Shown: positions 21,838 through 32,880, counted from the stretch's first letter. The stretch is DNA of 64,000 bases from Thamnaconus septentrionalis (GCA_009823395.1 CM020514.1:62001-126000); one strand, 5' to 3'. Notes: generated by a model not told the origin, from the letters alone. Numbers and translations: made by a program.

Positions 21838-22760
21838 TCAAGCTGGGAGAAGCCAGTTAAGAGCCTTGGAAAGGTCTTCCACTGCAGCCTGAACGACAGA
21901 GAGTCCACCAAGGCAACCAGTGCTGACCTGGAGGGATGGCTGAAAACAGTGGACAAGTCTGGGCTTTCTGGGAGATTCAAGGCCTGGATCTACCAGCATC
22001 CTCCCAAGAATCCTCTGGCACCCGCTCATCTGTGAGGTTCCCATGACTTTGGTGGAAGCCTTTGAGCAAAAGATGAGCAACTATCTGCGCATATGACTTG
22101 GTTTGTCATGCAGGCTTGGCAACATCGCGCTGTATGGGAACACCAACAAGCTCAGGCTCCCCTTCAGCACCGCCAGGGAGGAGTTCATCGTGGCACTGGC
22201 ACAGGAACATCTGCAGTACTCCGAGTCCAGAGATGCCAAAGTGTCGGGGGTAGGGATTGCTGTGAGGACAGGAAGGAAGTGGAGCGCAGCCGATGCAGTT
22301 CAGAAAGCAAAGACTTGTCAGAAGCACAAGGACACTCTGAGTGCAGTGGCGCAAGGCAGAGCCAGACTGGGAGCCTAACAAGGACCCGATGGTTCCCTTC
22401 GAGGAGAGGATGGAGGAGGCGCAAGAAAGGAAAAGGCAGAAGTACCAGGAGCTGGTGGAGGATTGTTGGAGGAATCGGTGGAGGACGAGGTGTAGGCTAG
22501 TGGAGGTGCACAGTCGGTGATTCGCCAGCTACTCCCTGAGCAGATCCTACGGTACACTGGGCATAACAGGAGCCGACCAAAGAAGAGCCATAGGCAACAA
22601 TGTGGAGGCAGTAGAAAAGGCCTCCAGATGGCTCTGGTTGAAGAGGGGGGAGCAGTGGGCGTAGCCAGGGTCTGGTCAGCCGCGGTTGGGTCGCCTGGAG
22701 GAGGGTGTCGGTTGCAAGACCCGAAACAACCAGTGATCCCACTGATGTGTCCAAGTTTGC
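21838..22760 (+). pseudogene. Non-LTR retrotransposon reverse transcriptase, C-terminal region
   Basis: Successive plus-strand frames give SADLEGWLKTVDKSGLSGRF-KAWIYQHPP, then LGNIALYGNTNKLRLPFST, EHLQYSESRDAKVS and VRTGRKWSAADAVQKAK (best frame 22103-22378). These match the region behind the RT domain in a group of fish LINEs related to R2/NeSL-type elements, where GLPGKFKAW..HG and ALYG..NKL.LPF recur. The catalytic RT motifs and endonuclease are not present and stops interrupt the frame. The clade is tentative. Confidence 0.6.
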
Positions 22761-22764
22761 GCAT

Positions 22765-24240
22765 CAGTAGATGTATTGTTAACTGGAATTATTCTACTTG
22801 ACACCTTTCCGGTCCCTGTCATCAAAGGCTTCAGGGGAAGCAGCGATGCACCTCTCACAGTCTTGTTTTCCAGGAGTCTTCCTCGTGCGAATGAACTCCA
22901 TCAGAGTCTTTTCCACTGCTTTCACCTCCTCTTTTCACTAAAATTGTGTCGTTCCTTTTGCACCTTGGAAAGGAGATTCTAAAGAACACAGGAAATGTAT
23001 TACATGTTGACAACTGTCAGACATTAACAGGAAAAGGGGAAGAACAGGTTGTTGTCTAAGGAATATGGGTTGGGCTGAGCCTAACTATGTTTGGCCTGGA
23101 CACATTGCAAGTATATAAAGTCGTCTATTTAATTTCATGTCATTTCATTTCATATCAAACCAGTCCTCAAAAACAGTGCACCTGTGACAGCTGTTATTAG
23201 AGAAAGATGAATTCAAGTAGAGTGATGGCCATGAGGAGGGATTGGCTCAACTCAGAACATCTCACAACAGAACCAGTGTTGGTGTTCTTTGACCCGTCCA
23301 GCAAGACAAATAGTGCATTTTCACTAGCATGGTACGGCACGGCACAGCGAGGCTTTGACGCTTTTCCACTAGTCCCTAGTACCAGGTACCAGGTTATTTT
23401 GGTACCTGCTCAGCCCATGTTCGAAGCGAGCCGAAGCAATACTAATAATAATAATATAATATAATAACAACTTTATTGTCATTGCACATTGTACATTGTA
23501 CCCGCCCGGGTCCTCTGCGCCTTGCCACATGTATATAGCCACACTGGTGTGTTTGGTCAGAGACTCTAGTTTGTATGATGCATCGGTGCTGGAATAAAGA
23601 TGGCAAAGTAAACCCCAGATTCTTTATAAGATTCAGAAACACCACATTGTGTAATGTTCATAAATGTCCATAGTTACTGTCCAAACACAGCTACAGGAAT
23701 ACTCAATCTACATGTGGAAATACAGGACATGAAATGAAGATGCCATGTTCTTACTCCTGAACTTCACTCCTCTACATGCTTCTGCTTTAAAGTGGCCTTC
23801 TTAGCCTGAGTCACAGTCACTGAAAAACATTCATGGGGAACAAAATTATGATCGTAGCAAGGCTGGCCTACTGCCAGATTGTACACAAATGTGCACAACA
23901 TGAAGAGAAAACAGCAGTTAAATTTGTTCCATATGCCAATTAGACAACACTATTTTAGTAACATTTAAAATGTGTTTTATGTAAGAGAGAATGAAGTCAT
24001 TAAAAGGAGCAAACGAGGTTAACTTTTCATCCATGTTAACAGTAGAGAGAGCAGTGCACTTTCTCATCAAACCCCTCTCGAGCATCTTTCCCATCACATT
24101 GATAGCTGTCTGATAGAATAAAAATGATTACACTAATATAAAAATAATCAATTAATATGCGAGTCATTTTTTTAAAGATTAAAGAAAGTTGAAATTTTCT
24201 TTTTTCAGTGGAACAGCTCTGAGATTCTGACACAATGTAC
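22765..24240. other. No gene; possible DNA-transposon scrap
   Basis: Mostly unremarkable sequence. The part at 23310-23420 (TTTTCACTAGCATGGTACGG and TTTTCCACTAGTCCCTAGTA) has the look of a non-autonomous DNA transposon end and is followed by an AATAAT run at 23442-23464. No frame with a recognisable domain was found. Confidence 0.35.
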
Positions 24241-24281
24241 ATGTTATGGTGGGAGAAGTAAGAGCCATGTGTCACACTTAC

Positions 24282-24353
24282 CTCCAGAGCTCTGCTCTTC
24301 AACAAGCTGCTGCTTTCATGTCCCCTGTTTGTCTCGAGCCACGGGCTCTTCTC
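24282..24353 (-). other. Isolated exon candidate
   Basis: On the minus strand a TTTTTCAG acceptor and a GTAAGTG donor enclose exactly 72 bases that read open as EKSPWLETNRGHESSSLLKS-RALE. The length is a multiple of three and both sites fit consensus well. No partner exon is seen, so it may be an orphan exon of a host gene or a chance match. Confidence 0.35.
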
Positions 24354-24379
24354 CTGAAAAACATTCATAGGAAACGTCA

Positions 24380-24600
24380 TGTGTTGAGGTTTGTCCTGTT
24401 GTGGCGTTTTTGTCTTGTCATTTCCTGTTTTATTTTGAAGAACCGACTAACCTTCCTCTCGTTACAGATCACGTTCCCTTCCTCAGGTGCCACCTATGCG
24501 TTTGACCCAATTACCTATTGTCTCCACCTGTGTCTCATTACCTTGCGTGTTTAAATAGTCTGCATCTGCCTTGTCTTGTGTCAGAGTGCCGTTGGCTGTC
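24380..24600 (+). repeat. Interspersed repeat, inverted pair of 20400-20665
   Basis: It contains TTTTTGTCTTGTCATTTCCT, CCACCTGTGTCTCATTACCT and GTGTTTAAATAG in the order seen on the minus strand of the partner. Confidence 0.5.
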
Positions 24601-24772
24601 ATTGAATGCAACCAAGGTGCCACACAGCCACAGCCATTTTAAGTAGCCACAATAAGACTTTTGGTCCTTGAGATGAGTGGCTTTTTGTTTAAGTTCTGGT
24701 TCTTTCATTGCTCTTAGCTTTCTCACACTGAGACGCCTGCAACCGTCCGTGGCTGGGGTGGAGGACGACCAG

Positions 24773-25555
24773 ATGGATCCGAAGCCGATGGAGTGGCAGA
24801 AGCCGATCAAAGAGGACAAGCACGAGGAAGACCGGTGGACGTGCGACTGCAGTGAGGGATGCGTGGCAGGAGGAAAAAAAAAAGAAAAGTTGACTGCGGC
24901 GCCAAAGGCCGCAGTGGGTGAGGCCCCAACAGTGCAGGCCTCAGCAGAGGAGGTTCCAACAGCAGAGGCCCCACCGGCGGAGATCCCAACAATGACTCAA
25001 CCTCTCACTCCACCCCCCACCCCTCCAACCACGGCCTCGGGTGAGGACAATCAACTTTCAAGTCCTTTCTTTTCCGAGCAACCCGTAGAGCCTCCTTCCC
25101 CCTCCCCTCCCAACAAAGCTGATGAGGGTGTGATGATGTCAGAGGCGACATATGAAGCTATAAAAACTGCCGTCTGCCATTTGCTCAACTTGGTCCTCAT
25201 CGGCTACCGTGAAGAGAGGTGCGAGGGGTGTAAAATCAGACACCCCAGTCAGAGAAGGCATGCATGCTTGCAGGAAGAGCTGCAAGACTGCTTTTTCGGA
25301 ATCCACTTTGAGCAGATCGCGAAGCGTCTGTTCAGCGACCGGTTTATCCCCATCGTTCAGAAGCTGCTGCAAGGGCGCAACATCCGCGTGGACGACATTA
25401 CAATCTGCGCAGTCAGCCAGACGCTGCTGCACGAGCTGAGAGCCGAGGGTCGAGTCACCAAGCCCCTCGCCGACATGTACGACCAACTGGTAGGCAAAAA
25501 TGAAGAGAAAATGCAAGAGTTGCGAGAGGCTTCCATGAGCTGGTCGGGTCGCTGA
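24773..25555 (+). CDS. Polinton-associated protein with Cys/His cluster (putative)
   Basis: I take the ATG of MDPKPMEWQKPIKED as the start because upstream codons look non-coding. This gives 260 residues. The N-terminal half is acidic and rich in P, A and E, with CDCSEGC near the start. The C-terminal half is globular, opening with a helical region, then CEGCKIRHPSQRRHACLQEE and a helix-rich tail ending MSWSGR. The CxxC..HPSQxxHxC arrangement suggests a metal site and recurs in proteins that I associate with fish Polinton/adintovirus-like elements. The integrase of such an element lies downstream on the same strand. The frame is intact, unlike its neighbours. Function is unknown. Confidence 0.55.
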   Translation: MDPKPMEWQKPIKEDKHEEDRWTCDCSEGCVAGGKKKEKLTAAPKAAVGEAPTVQASAEEVPTAEAPPAEIPTMTQPLTPPPTPPTTASGEDNQLSSPFFSEQPVEPPSPSPPNKADEGVMMSEATYEAIKTAVCHLLNLVLIGYREERCEGCKIRHPSQRRHACLQEELQDCFFGIHFEQIAKRLFSDRFIPIVQKLLQGRNIRVDDITICAVSQTLLHELRAEGRVTKPLADMYDQLVGKNEEKMQELREASMSWSGR

Positions 25556-25639
25556 AGATTGTGTTTATATATATATTTTTTTTCTTCAACAGCCGAACAA
25601 CATGGGAAAATTTGTGACTCGCTGATTAAACATAGTTTC

Positions 25640-25980
25640 CGAAAGCGTTGACACGGACGAAAGATTTTCCGCTTTAGACAAACTTTTCAGTATCCTCGCC
25701 AATTGTAAATAACAAGTGGGACGACATTGTAAAGCAAGTGGTAGAACTCGATGGAGAAGGGGTGTCGGACAAGATCGGTAAACTCCTCGCTGTCAGGAGT
25801 TTGGGTGCCGATAATCCCACATCTTGGCATTGTACGCTCTGTTTGTCGATGTTGCTTGTCACATTTTAAAAAAGGGTCAACTTGTAAACGTTCCTGAGGA
25901 GTTGAAGAAATTGCAACGTCTTGTTGAGAAACACTTGAACCGCAGCCCGTACGAAAAGCCTTATCGATTATCACGGGTGT
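25640..25980 (+). pseudogene. Second Polinton-linked frame, frameshifted
   Basis: Two plus-strand frames abut near 25815. The first reads NNKWDDIVKQVVELDGEGVS. The second reads LALYALFVDVACHILKKGQ, then a helical tail ending PYEKPYRLSRV with a stop soon after. A single-base indel would explain the switch. The all-helical character with a W..IV..V..G stretch loosely recalls Bcl-2-like folds, which some adintovirus-type elements are thought to carry, but the similarity is weak and I do not claim it. Its position suggests cargo of the same Polinton. Confidence 0.4.
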
Positions 25981-26124
25981 ATAATGTACTTTTTTTTTTT
26001 TTTTTTCCCCTAAATTTTCTTATACTCTTGTACGATGTTTGGCTAATTTTATTTTTTTTTCAAAAAGCATATGATGTACTCATGTTTTGATTCTCTAAAT
26101 ATTCTCCGTCTTATACTCTTGTGA

Positions 26125-26286
26125 CTGTATAACCCTCTATACACTTGCGATGTTTATTGTATTAAAACGCTTATTAAAAAGAAAATTCTTCTTCAAGTCA
26201 TCTTATTCCTCTCTCACACACTGACAGACTAGCGAGGTTAACGATTAGATAAGCCGCAGTATGTCGTAAAAGGTCACACGGAGACA
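26125..26286. repeat. Direct repeat, left copy, flanking the integrase fragment
   Basis: It runs from CTGTATAACCCTCTATACAC to GGTCACACGGAGAC and is repeated at 26629-26815 with small indels. It contains a polyadenylation-like TATTAAAA and A-rich runs, so it is probably intergenic DNA of the Polinton that was duplicated when the integrase gene was cut down. Confidence 0.75.
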
Positions 26287-26348
26287 GAGACGTTTGCACG
26301 CACACACACAGAAAGAGACTCATACGAGTTAAAAAAATAAATAAAATA

Positions 26349-26636
26349 ATGACTGAGAAACGAGTGATGACAAAAGTGTATTACAACCCTGCTCACCCGG
26401 GTAGTTTTGGTGGAGTGGAGCGACTGCGTAAGGCTGTGGAGGATGCGTATACTTTAAATAAACCCGCAAGGGTACGTTTTGCCAGAAACAGAGTGTTTGT
26501 GACGGGACCTCTCAAACAACTTCAGGCTGATTTGTGCGACATGCAAGCCTTGGCCGAGCATAACGATGGTTACAGATATTTATTGACCGTCATCGATGTA
26601 TTTTCTAAAAAAAAGCCTACCCCCGACACTGTATAA
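26349..26636 (+). pseudogene. Polinton integrase, N-terminal fragment
   Basis: Opens with MTEKRVMTKVYYNPAHPGSF and continues with GGVERLRKAVEDAY, RNRVFVTGPLKQLQADLCDM and GYRYLLTVIDVFSK. This is the start of the Polinton retroviral-like integrase through the first catalytic aspartate (LQADLCDM) of the DDE core. The remaining core with the second aspartate, the glutamate and the chromodomain is missing. The frame runs into the right copy of the direct repeat, so the gene is truncated at both the DNA and protein level. Confidence 0.85.
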
Positions 26637-26815
26637 CCCTCTATACACTTGCAATGTTCATTGTATTCAAATTGAAACGCTTATTAAAAAAAACAAACTG
26701 TATAGTCTTAAAGTCATCTTATTCCTCTCTCTCTCTTTCTCACACATGCAGAGACAGACTACCGAGGTTAATGATTAAATAAACCACAGCATATAGTCAG
26801 AGGTCACACGGAGAC
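26629..26815. repeat. Direct repeat, right copy
   Basis: Partner of 26125-26286, differing mainly by an expanded (CT)n run. It begins exactly where the integrase reading frame stops resembling its family. Confidence 0.75.
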
Positions 26816-26827
26816 CCTCACGCACGC

Positions 26828-26956
26828 ACAGGTGGTTGAGGGGAATTTGAGGAATCCGCTGAAGCGGATGAGCGTATTCGTTCCATTTCGTCCTGCTTCA
26901 AGAGAAAGAAAGATGAATCCTCCCGACTGTTGAGCGCCTCTCGTTTCTGCTTCCCA

Positions 26957-26987
<31 letters not shown>

Positions 26988-27235
26988 GCCAGCAGTCTGA
27001 GGATCTTTTTCTGACGCTTCAGTTTATTGTAGTGCTCCGACGACAGGGGGATGTTACCCTTTAATAGATTTAAAGCCAACTCACACAGAGCGTGAACAAA
27101 GTCCGCCGAGCTGTGGGTCAGAATGTCTTTACGTTTCTGAGTGACAGAGCACTCGCAGTAAGGGGGGCGTTTCTTTTTATTCGGGCTGAGGCCGCAGGGG
27201 ATAAAACACTTTCTGCGTCAGCATCATGACTGAGT
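26828..27235 (-). pseudogene. Small basic Polinton virion-type protein, frameshifted
   Basis: Minus-strand translation gives SSADFVHALCELALNLLKGN, then IPLSSEHYNKLKRQKKILRL, followed by a lysine run encoded by a long A tract. The LLxGNIPL and KLKRxKKxLRxLA pattern recurs in a short protein of Polinton elements (PX-like naming is uncertain). Upstream in another frame a start MMLTQKVF is shared with 3347-3547. The 23-base T run at about 26957-26980 has probably slipped the frame. The C-terminal hydrophobic part beyond it is scrambled. Confidence 0.55.
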
Positions 27236-28140
27236 AAGATTTTTACCACGTCGGGGTGATCTGAGGCTTGAAAGAATCACCAGATGACTCTGATCGGGAG
27301 GAAACAAGTCGGGATCTTGAAATGAATCAGGCAACCCTTCTGTACCTTTTCAGCCGGAGACAATGAGCGTAAATTAAAAAGAAAAAGAAAGTGTGTGTGT
27401 GTGTAATTAAATGTGTTGTGTTTGGAGAATCTAAGTGTCGGAAAAAAAGTGGGGTGATCCAAGTGATAATGGAAATAGTCCAAAAAGTCAGTTCAAGTTT
27501 TGCCAAAGTAAAGGGTTCTTTTCTGCAACAGACAGAAAATGTAGATTTTTTTTTAAACACAATAATCATTGTTGATGGCATGACAATGTATAGTTATCAA
27601 TTGCACATAACATCTGAGATGTTTGGAAACATTAAAAGAAGTTGTTGCACCTAATCTATTTGACAGATACCTATACCATGTGATTTACACATATTATGAA
27701 AATACTTGCAAAATGTTAATACAATAACTATAACAGACAATTACAAAACCAAACATTTGTCATGTGACACTACATGTGATTCATACATATGCGCTGGTTT
27801 GCAAGGAGGAAAAAGTGTCTAAACTAAATAAACAATTATTCAAACTCAATACATGAATTGTTAAATGTATCAATAATCAATTAAATATTTAAATCAAATG
27901 TTAATGATGATATAGACATAGTAACAGGTCAAATATTTAATTTCATTTAAAAAAAAAGGGGCAATATTGTACCTCAACAGTTTCGGCAAATCACGGAGAG
28001 ACGTGTTAATATATCTAAACTTTGGCAATGTGGTATCGTAATTATTTATAATAATCGATAGATCGATGTTTTTGACAACCCTATTATTTTGTAATTTTTG
28101 CCAGGTCCACATCAATACATTTCAGAATCAATTTGTTTGA
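27236..28140. other. AT-rich interval without a gene
   Basis: Contains a short (GT)n at 27391-27404 and mostly AT-rich sequence. No recognisable coding region is seen on either strand. Confidence 0.5.
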
Positions 28141-28439
28141 GTTCATGTGGAGAACAACAATTCCACTGAGAATAGTACGTGTAAGCATCGTGCTAGGCTT
28201 CGACTCGAAAGGCATCGTTCTATCACACAAAAACAGAAGCACCTTGGCTCTTAGCATAGCAACCTCATTGTAAACAGATCAAGCTTCACAAACATAAACT
28301 CAGACGCATCTAATGCATAATATAGCAACAGATGTGCTGAGTGCGTTCCGCCATTACCACAAACCAAACAGGTAAAAACAACCACCATGTTTGCTTACAG
28401 TAGTATAGGCTAACGTCGGCTCGGCGAACAAAAGAGCTA

Positions 28440-28790
28440 CAAGCTACTAGCGAGACGATAACTTAAGTTAGTGTGGCTCGATTCTACACGCTACTACGAA
28501 TATGTTGAGGCACGTATAAAGCAGCATTTTCATCGGAGGAAAACCCAATTTCATATGTACACAAACTTAGACAAAAGTATATAGTAACACAACCATTGTG
28601 TCTAATTTGGTGGCACAAATTAGCCTCGAGCTCGGCTCACAAAGGCAACAAGCTAATACTTAGCCAAAAACTTTTGTCAAGTGTTGCTCGATTCAACACG
28701 GTATTACACATATGTTGAGGCACGTATGAAGCAGCGTTTTCATATGAAACAACACATTTCCATTTGTACACATACATTTACAAGTATAAT
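28440..28790. repeat. Tandem duplication of about 207 bp
   Basis: The unit at 28440-28580 (GGCTCGATTCTACACGCTAC, GTTGAGGCACGTATAAAGCA, CATATGTACACA) is repeated at 28645-28790 with the same order of phrases and roughly 80 percent identity. It lies directly upstream of another tandem pair. Confidence 0.75.
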
Positions 28791-28844
28791 GTAATGAAGT
28801 TATTCATGAAAAAAATCAGTTCAAACACGCAGAATCGACATGCG

Positions 28845-29190
28845 CTTACCTCATGAAGGGAAGAAAAGGGCAGACCGCAGGTACGTTGCTGAATATAAGA
28901 TGGCTGAAATGGGAACCGCCCACTACCGGAAGTGCTCGTGGAAATTCATGCCGCTAGTTATTTGTATTTTGCTTGTTTGTTTGACAACATTGGAGAAAAG
29001 AATTTTACAAAGCAATAGAACAAAAAGTAACAAAACAATCACCAAGGGGTGCGTGGGCTGACCGCAGTTACCTTGCTACAGATAAGTTGGGTGAAATGGG
29101 AGCCCCAACCACCACCATCACCACCGGAAGTGCACGCTGATTTGCGCGTTATTAATATATTTTATTTTTTTTTGCCCTACAACACTGGAT
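28845..29190. promoter_or_regulatory. Tandem promoter-like units with ETS and YY1-like sites
   Basis: Two diverged units about 185 bp apart each contain GACCGCAG, a GCTGAAATGGGA or GGTGAAATGGGA phrase and ACCGGAAGTG (28935 and 29126). ACCGGAAGTG is a consensus ETS-factor site; AAGATGGCTG at 28898 resembles a YY1 site. Such pairs mark housekeeping-type vertebrate promoters. No transcript can be proven here. The right-hand unit leads into the paralogous block. Confidence 0.4.
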
Positions 29191-29759
29191 GAAAAATTTT
29201 GCAGAGCAATCCAAAAATTAGCTCAGGACTTGAGGAATCTAATGACCTAACTGAATTAACTGTCGAATAACTGTGTAGGCAAGGCCAGTAAACAAATAAA
29301 GAAAACATTTTTTTTTTTTTGGAGGGAGGGGGGTTCAAACAAGAAGAGAACTTTCCCTTCCAATATGCTCGAAGCCATATCAATCATATTACAATCAGTT
29401 GTCATTTATCTATCCATTTTAAAAAGAAATTGAAATCACAATGCAATGGCAACTTTAGAACAATTTTTATTTTCACAAAAAAATTAACATCAATTTATAA
29501 TACAAATATATCGCAACAGAATTGAAACACAAAAACAATGACCTATTTTTTTCACAAAAAATCTAACATCAATTTTCTAATACAAATATATTGCAACAGA
29601 ATTAAAACACAAAAACAATGACCTATTTTTTTTTTTTTTTAACAAAATTGAACATATGATCAAAACTCCAGGGAATGTGTTGTTTATCTGTTGGGGTTAA
29701 AAAAGACATAATTAATATGGTGCAGTTAATGATGACAAATATTCATCTTAATATTCAAT

Positions 29760-30059
29760 GTACATTTGTATTTACCATTAAGAAACTGGGAAATTATGGT
29801 GCTGTAGGCAATTGGTCTATATAAGAAAAGAGAGAAATTATAAGCAAAAATATGTTAGGGTTACATGAGTAGATTTTATTCTTAAGGCTCAACATTGTGA
29901 CAATACATGTCGTTGTAATAAATCAACAATAAGGTATTACCATCAAGACATGCCACATCTGGTGGCAATTCTGCTGTTGTTGAAAGAGGAAAAATTAGTT
30001 GGGATTAAATGAAAGGATATTTTTGTTAAGGTGCAGTTACATTGTGACAAATGTACACC

Positions 30060-30094
<35 letters not shown>

Positions 30095-32880
30095 TTTTAT
30101 CTTACCATCATGACATTTGTTCAGTGGTAAGTCCCTCTGTGGTGGTGCTGTGGTCACATTATCTTCTTAAACAAACAAAAGAATATAATTTAGGAAAATC
30201 TTTTCAGGGATACATTAATCAACAATAATTATTAAAGTGGTATTGGTTAAAGACAAATATTCATTGTAACAATAAATATACATGTGCATCTTACCATCAA
30301 CACATTCAATATTTCTGGGTGTCTCCCCGGTTTTTACGTTGTCTGCATTGAAGAAACGATAAGAAAAAATATCTTTAAAAAATCCATAATGTCATGAACA
30401 CACATTATTGTGTGTTGTTAAGTATGGTGCACATACATTGTGTCAAATATACATCATAATAATGAATGTACAAATGCATCTTACCATGAAGGTCTCTTGG
30501 CGCATCTTCCTCTGGCCATTCTTCAGGGAAATTTCCTATATCAAAGAAAGAACAAACAGAGAAATTACAGGTTAAATGTGTTAGTGTTACGTAAATTGTC
30601 AACAATTAATATGATTGTGGGAAGAATTTATTTGATATTTCAATTGTGTTAAATGCAATATCTACATGTTCTCTGGACCGTTGGGTGTATTATGTATGAC
30701 CTATGTGTGTTGTGCTTTTGTTTTCAGCTAATTTGCGGGAGAAGAAGTAGAAAATTCATTCATTCATTCATTCATCTTTTGATGCCCGCTTATTCCAATT
30801 TAGGGTCACGGGGGTCTGCTGGAGCCTATCCCAGCTGTCTTAGGGTGAAGGCAGGGTACAAGTAGAAAATGAGTTTTCCAAAAAACAACTTTTTGCCTGG
30901 TTCACATTGAATGTGTAACAGAGTGAAGTGTAGACAGCCTTTATTTGATGCCTATGTTACTAATTTTGTCATTTTGGTGCCTGGTCTATATATTTGTGCA
31001 TTTAGAGAAAAAGTTGATCAAAAGAACAAAACTTGAGCATATTTATGTATGTTATATTCATTAATATCTTGTATCAGAGTCTGTGTTCTGAAATCAACGA
31101 AGACACACACAAACACACATACTGTCAAACAGTACACATACACACACACCAAACACACACACATACAAAAAAAGCACAGAGTGGACTGGCTATATGAGTT
31201 GGATGTGGGTATATGAGTGTCTCAAACAATCACTGAAAGAGCAAAACACAGGCAGACATGAGTTGGTGTCAAAGTAAAGGTGTATAATAAAAAATGATTT
31301 TGGAAGAAGAGAACTACCATAAGTTGTATACATTGCATTAACAAAAGCTTAGTGTGAGTGAGAGGGTGGCTTGGCGTGATATTCATAGACCTGTGCTTTA
31401 CAGCTCTTCCTTCTCACTGCAAACTGTGAGTTGAAATACAATATGATGTTGTGATATTTAATTACAAGCATGTAACACAATTTAAATATGATTTAGATGA
31501 AATTATGAATAAATCAGACAACATGTTGTCTTGGTTTACATTTATGTTTACATTATTACAGTTGTTTGAGAAAACATTGTACCTTACAATTATGACAGCA
31601 ATTAACCAAAATTCATTCAAGCATTCATATTAGCAAACTGGGATAGATACTGTTGTAACTCTGTCACAATATAAATTATATAGTAGTAAATGATTAAAAA
31701 TGTATATTCCAATTGAGAAAACATGGTTTTTTAATTAGAAAAAGAAAATGAGTAATAAAAGAGTGATTTCTAATTGAATTGTGTACCAAATAATGATATT
31801 AAACTGAGTTGTGAAACACCCAAAAATTCACAACCCTACTAGACTTAACTAATAACTTGTAATTACATTGTGACAATTATGCACTACAATAAAAAAAATT
31901 ATAAATTACATCTTACCATCAAGAAGTTTGATCACAGATTCTTGCTCCATTTTCTCTTCCGTTTCTTGGCGTAATTTGGCCAATTCCTTGGTTAGGAATT
32001 TGAGTTTTTGCTCCGCTGCAGCTCTTCTGCGCACCTCTCTGCAAAGCAGAGAAAGTGCCTTCCCACAAGCCTCTGTTGATAATTTATATAACTCTTTGTG
32101 AGTCATATTGTGGTCTTGGCAGGAGTACTGGAAAACAGAAAAACTAAAATTATGAAAATGAATGCTTGGTTGTGATGAATAACATATTTGGACATGAACT
32201 CACAGTTAAAAGTTGTAGATCGGCTCTGACTGACTTGACATTCGAATGCCACCTTTTGCGACCGTTTCGTTGTTCGGGTTCCTGACTATTTCTTAAAATA
32301 TGACTTTGTGCCGTATTTGGCAACTAAAAGACTAAAAAAAAAAAAAACCCCGCTGGAGACACACTTTGCCCAACAACCTCCCTTCCCCCTCAACCAGAGA
32401 CTTCTTAGCAAACTGTACATTCACCCTCCCCCAGTCAACTGACACTTGTAGTGGCATCGCTATATGGTCGGCGCAACGCAGTAGGGATAACGTAATACAT
32501 TAAGAACTGGGGAGGAAATGCACTCAACCATGACTTTAATACACAGAGTATGAAACATCCACACAAGCATAACATAGTTAGCAACAGTTACTCCGAAAAT
32601 GCAAAGCAAAGTTTTGGATGAGAAAAATAAAGTTTGGAGCGAAAATGTTCATTAGCTTAACTGCATTGTAGACGGTGTTTCAAATATATTGAGCCACTTT
32701 CAAATCAGCATTTCCACCCTCAAAAAGACCAAGTTTACAAGTAAACACACCGTGACATGTTTTGTAATGGTTTGTAAATCCATTAATGAATTTGTGACGC
32801 ACTTACCTTGCAGCACTTCTAGAATACTTGTTCGTCACAGTGCAGGGAGTAAAGCCTGGGCGATTCCAAGACGATCGCTT
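29760..32880 (-). CDS. Multi-exon gene model, coiled-coil-like protein with short phase-1 exons (hypothetical)
   Basis: Minus-strand order: a leader exon ending at 32807 (donor GCAAG/GTAAGTG), then coding exon 31917-32127 with its ATG at 32106. Its frame starts MTHKELYKLSTEACGKALSL and continues as a charged helix (KLKFLTKELAKLRQETEEKM). It is followed by short exons 30485-30535, 30295-30342, 30106-30162 and 29941-29973. All end in GATG or CATG before a GT donor and all are phase 1, so any can be skipped without a frameshift. Each encodes an acidic, proline-containing peptide (e.g. GNFPEEWPEEDAPRDLHG). A last exon near 29776-29801 would end in a stop in both paralogues. I do not recognise the protein. 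Transcription is unproven. Confidence 0.5.
30062..30090. repeat. (AT)n microsatellite
   Basis: Perfect AT run in an intron of the gene model. Confidence 0.95.
30756..30859 (-). mobile_element. 5'-truncated V-SINE with 11-bp target-site duplication
   Basis: Only the last 104 bases of the minus-strand SINE are present (3' unit and GAAT tail). AAGTAGAAAAT flanks it at 30745-30755 and 30860-30870. Copy 1 of the block has a single AAGTAGAAAAT at 1290-1300 and no SINE, so the empty site is visible in this same window. Confidence 0.93.
31210..31900. other. Intronic AT-rich sequence
   Basis: Lies between the coding exons at 30485 and 31917 of the gene model. No coding signal is seen. This whole stretch is absent from copy 1. 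Confidence 0.5.

Noticed and set aside
25640..25980. A Bcl-2-like apoptosis regulator
   Set aside because: Only a loose resemblance in a short helical stretch; a profile search would be needed before making this claim.
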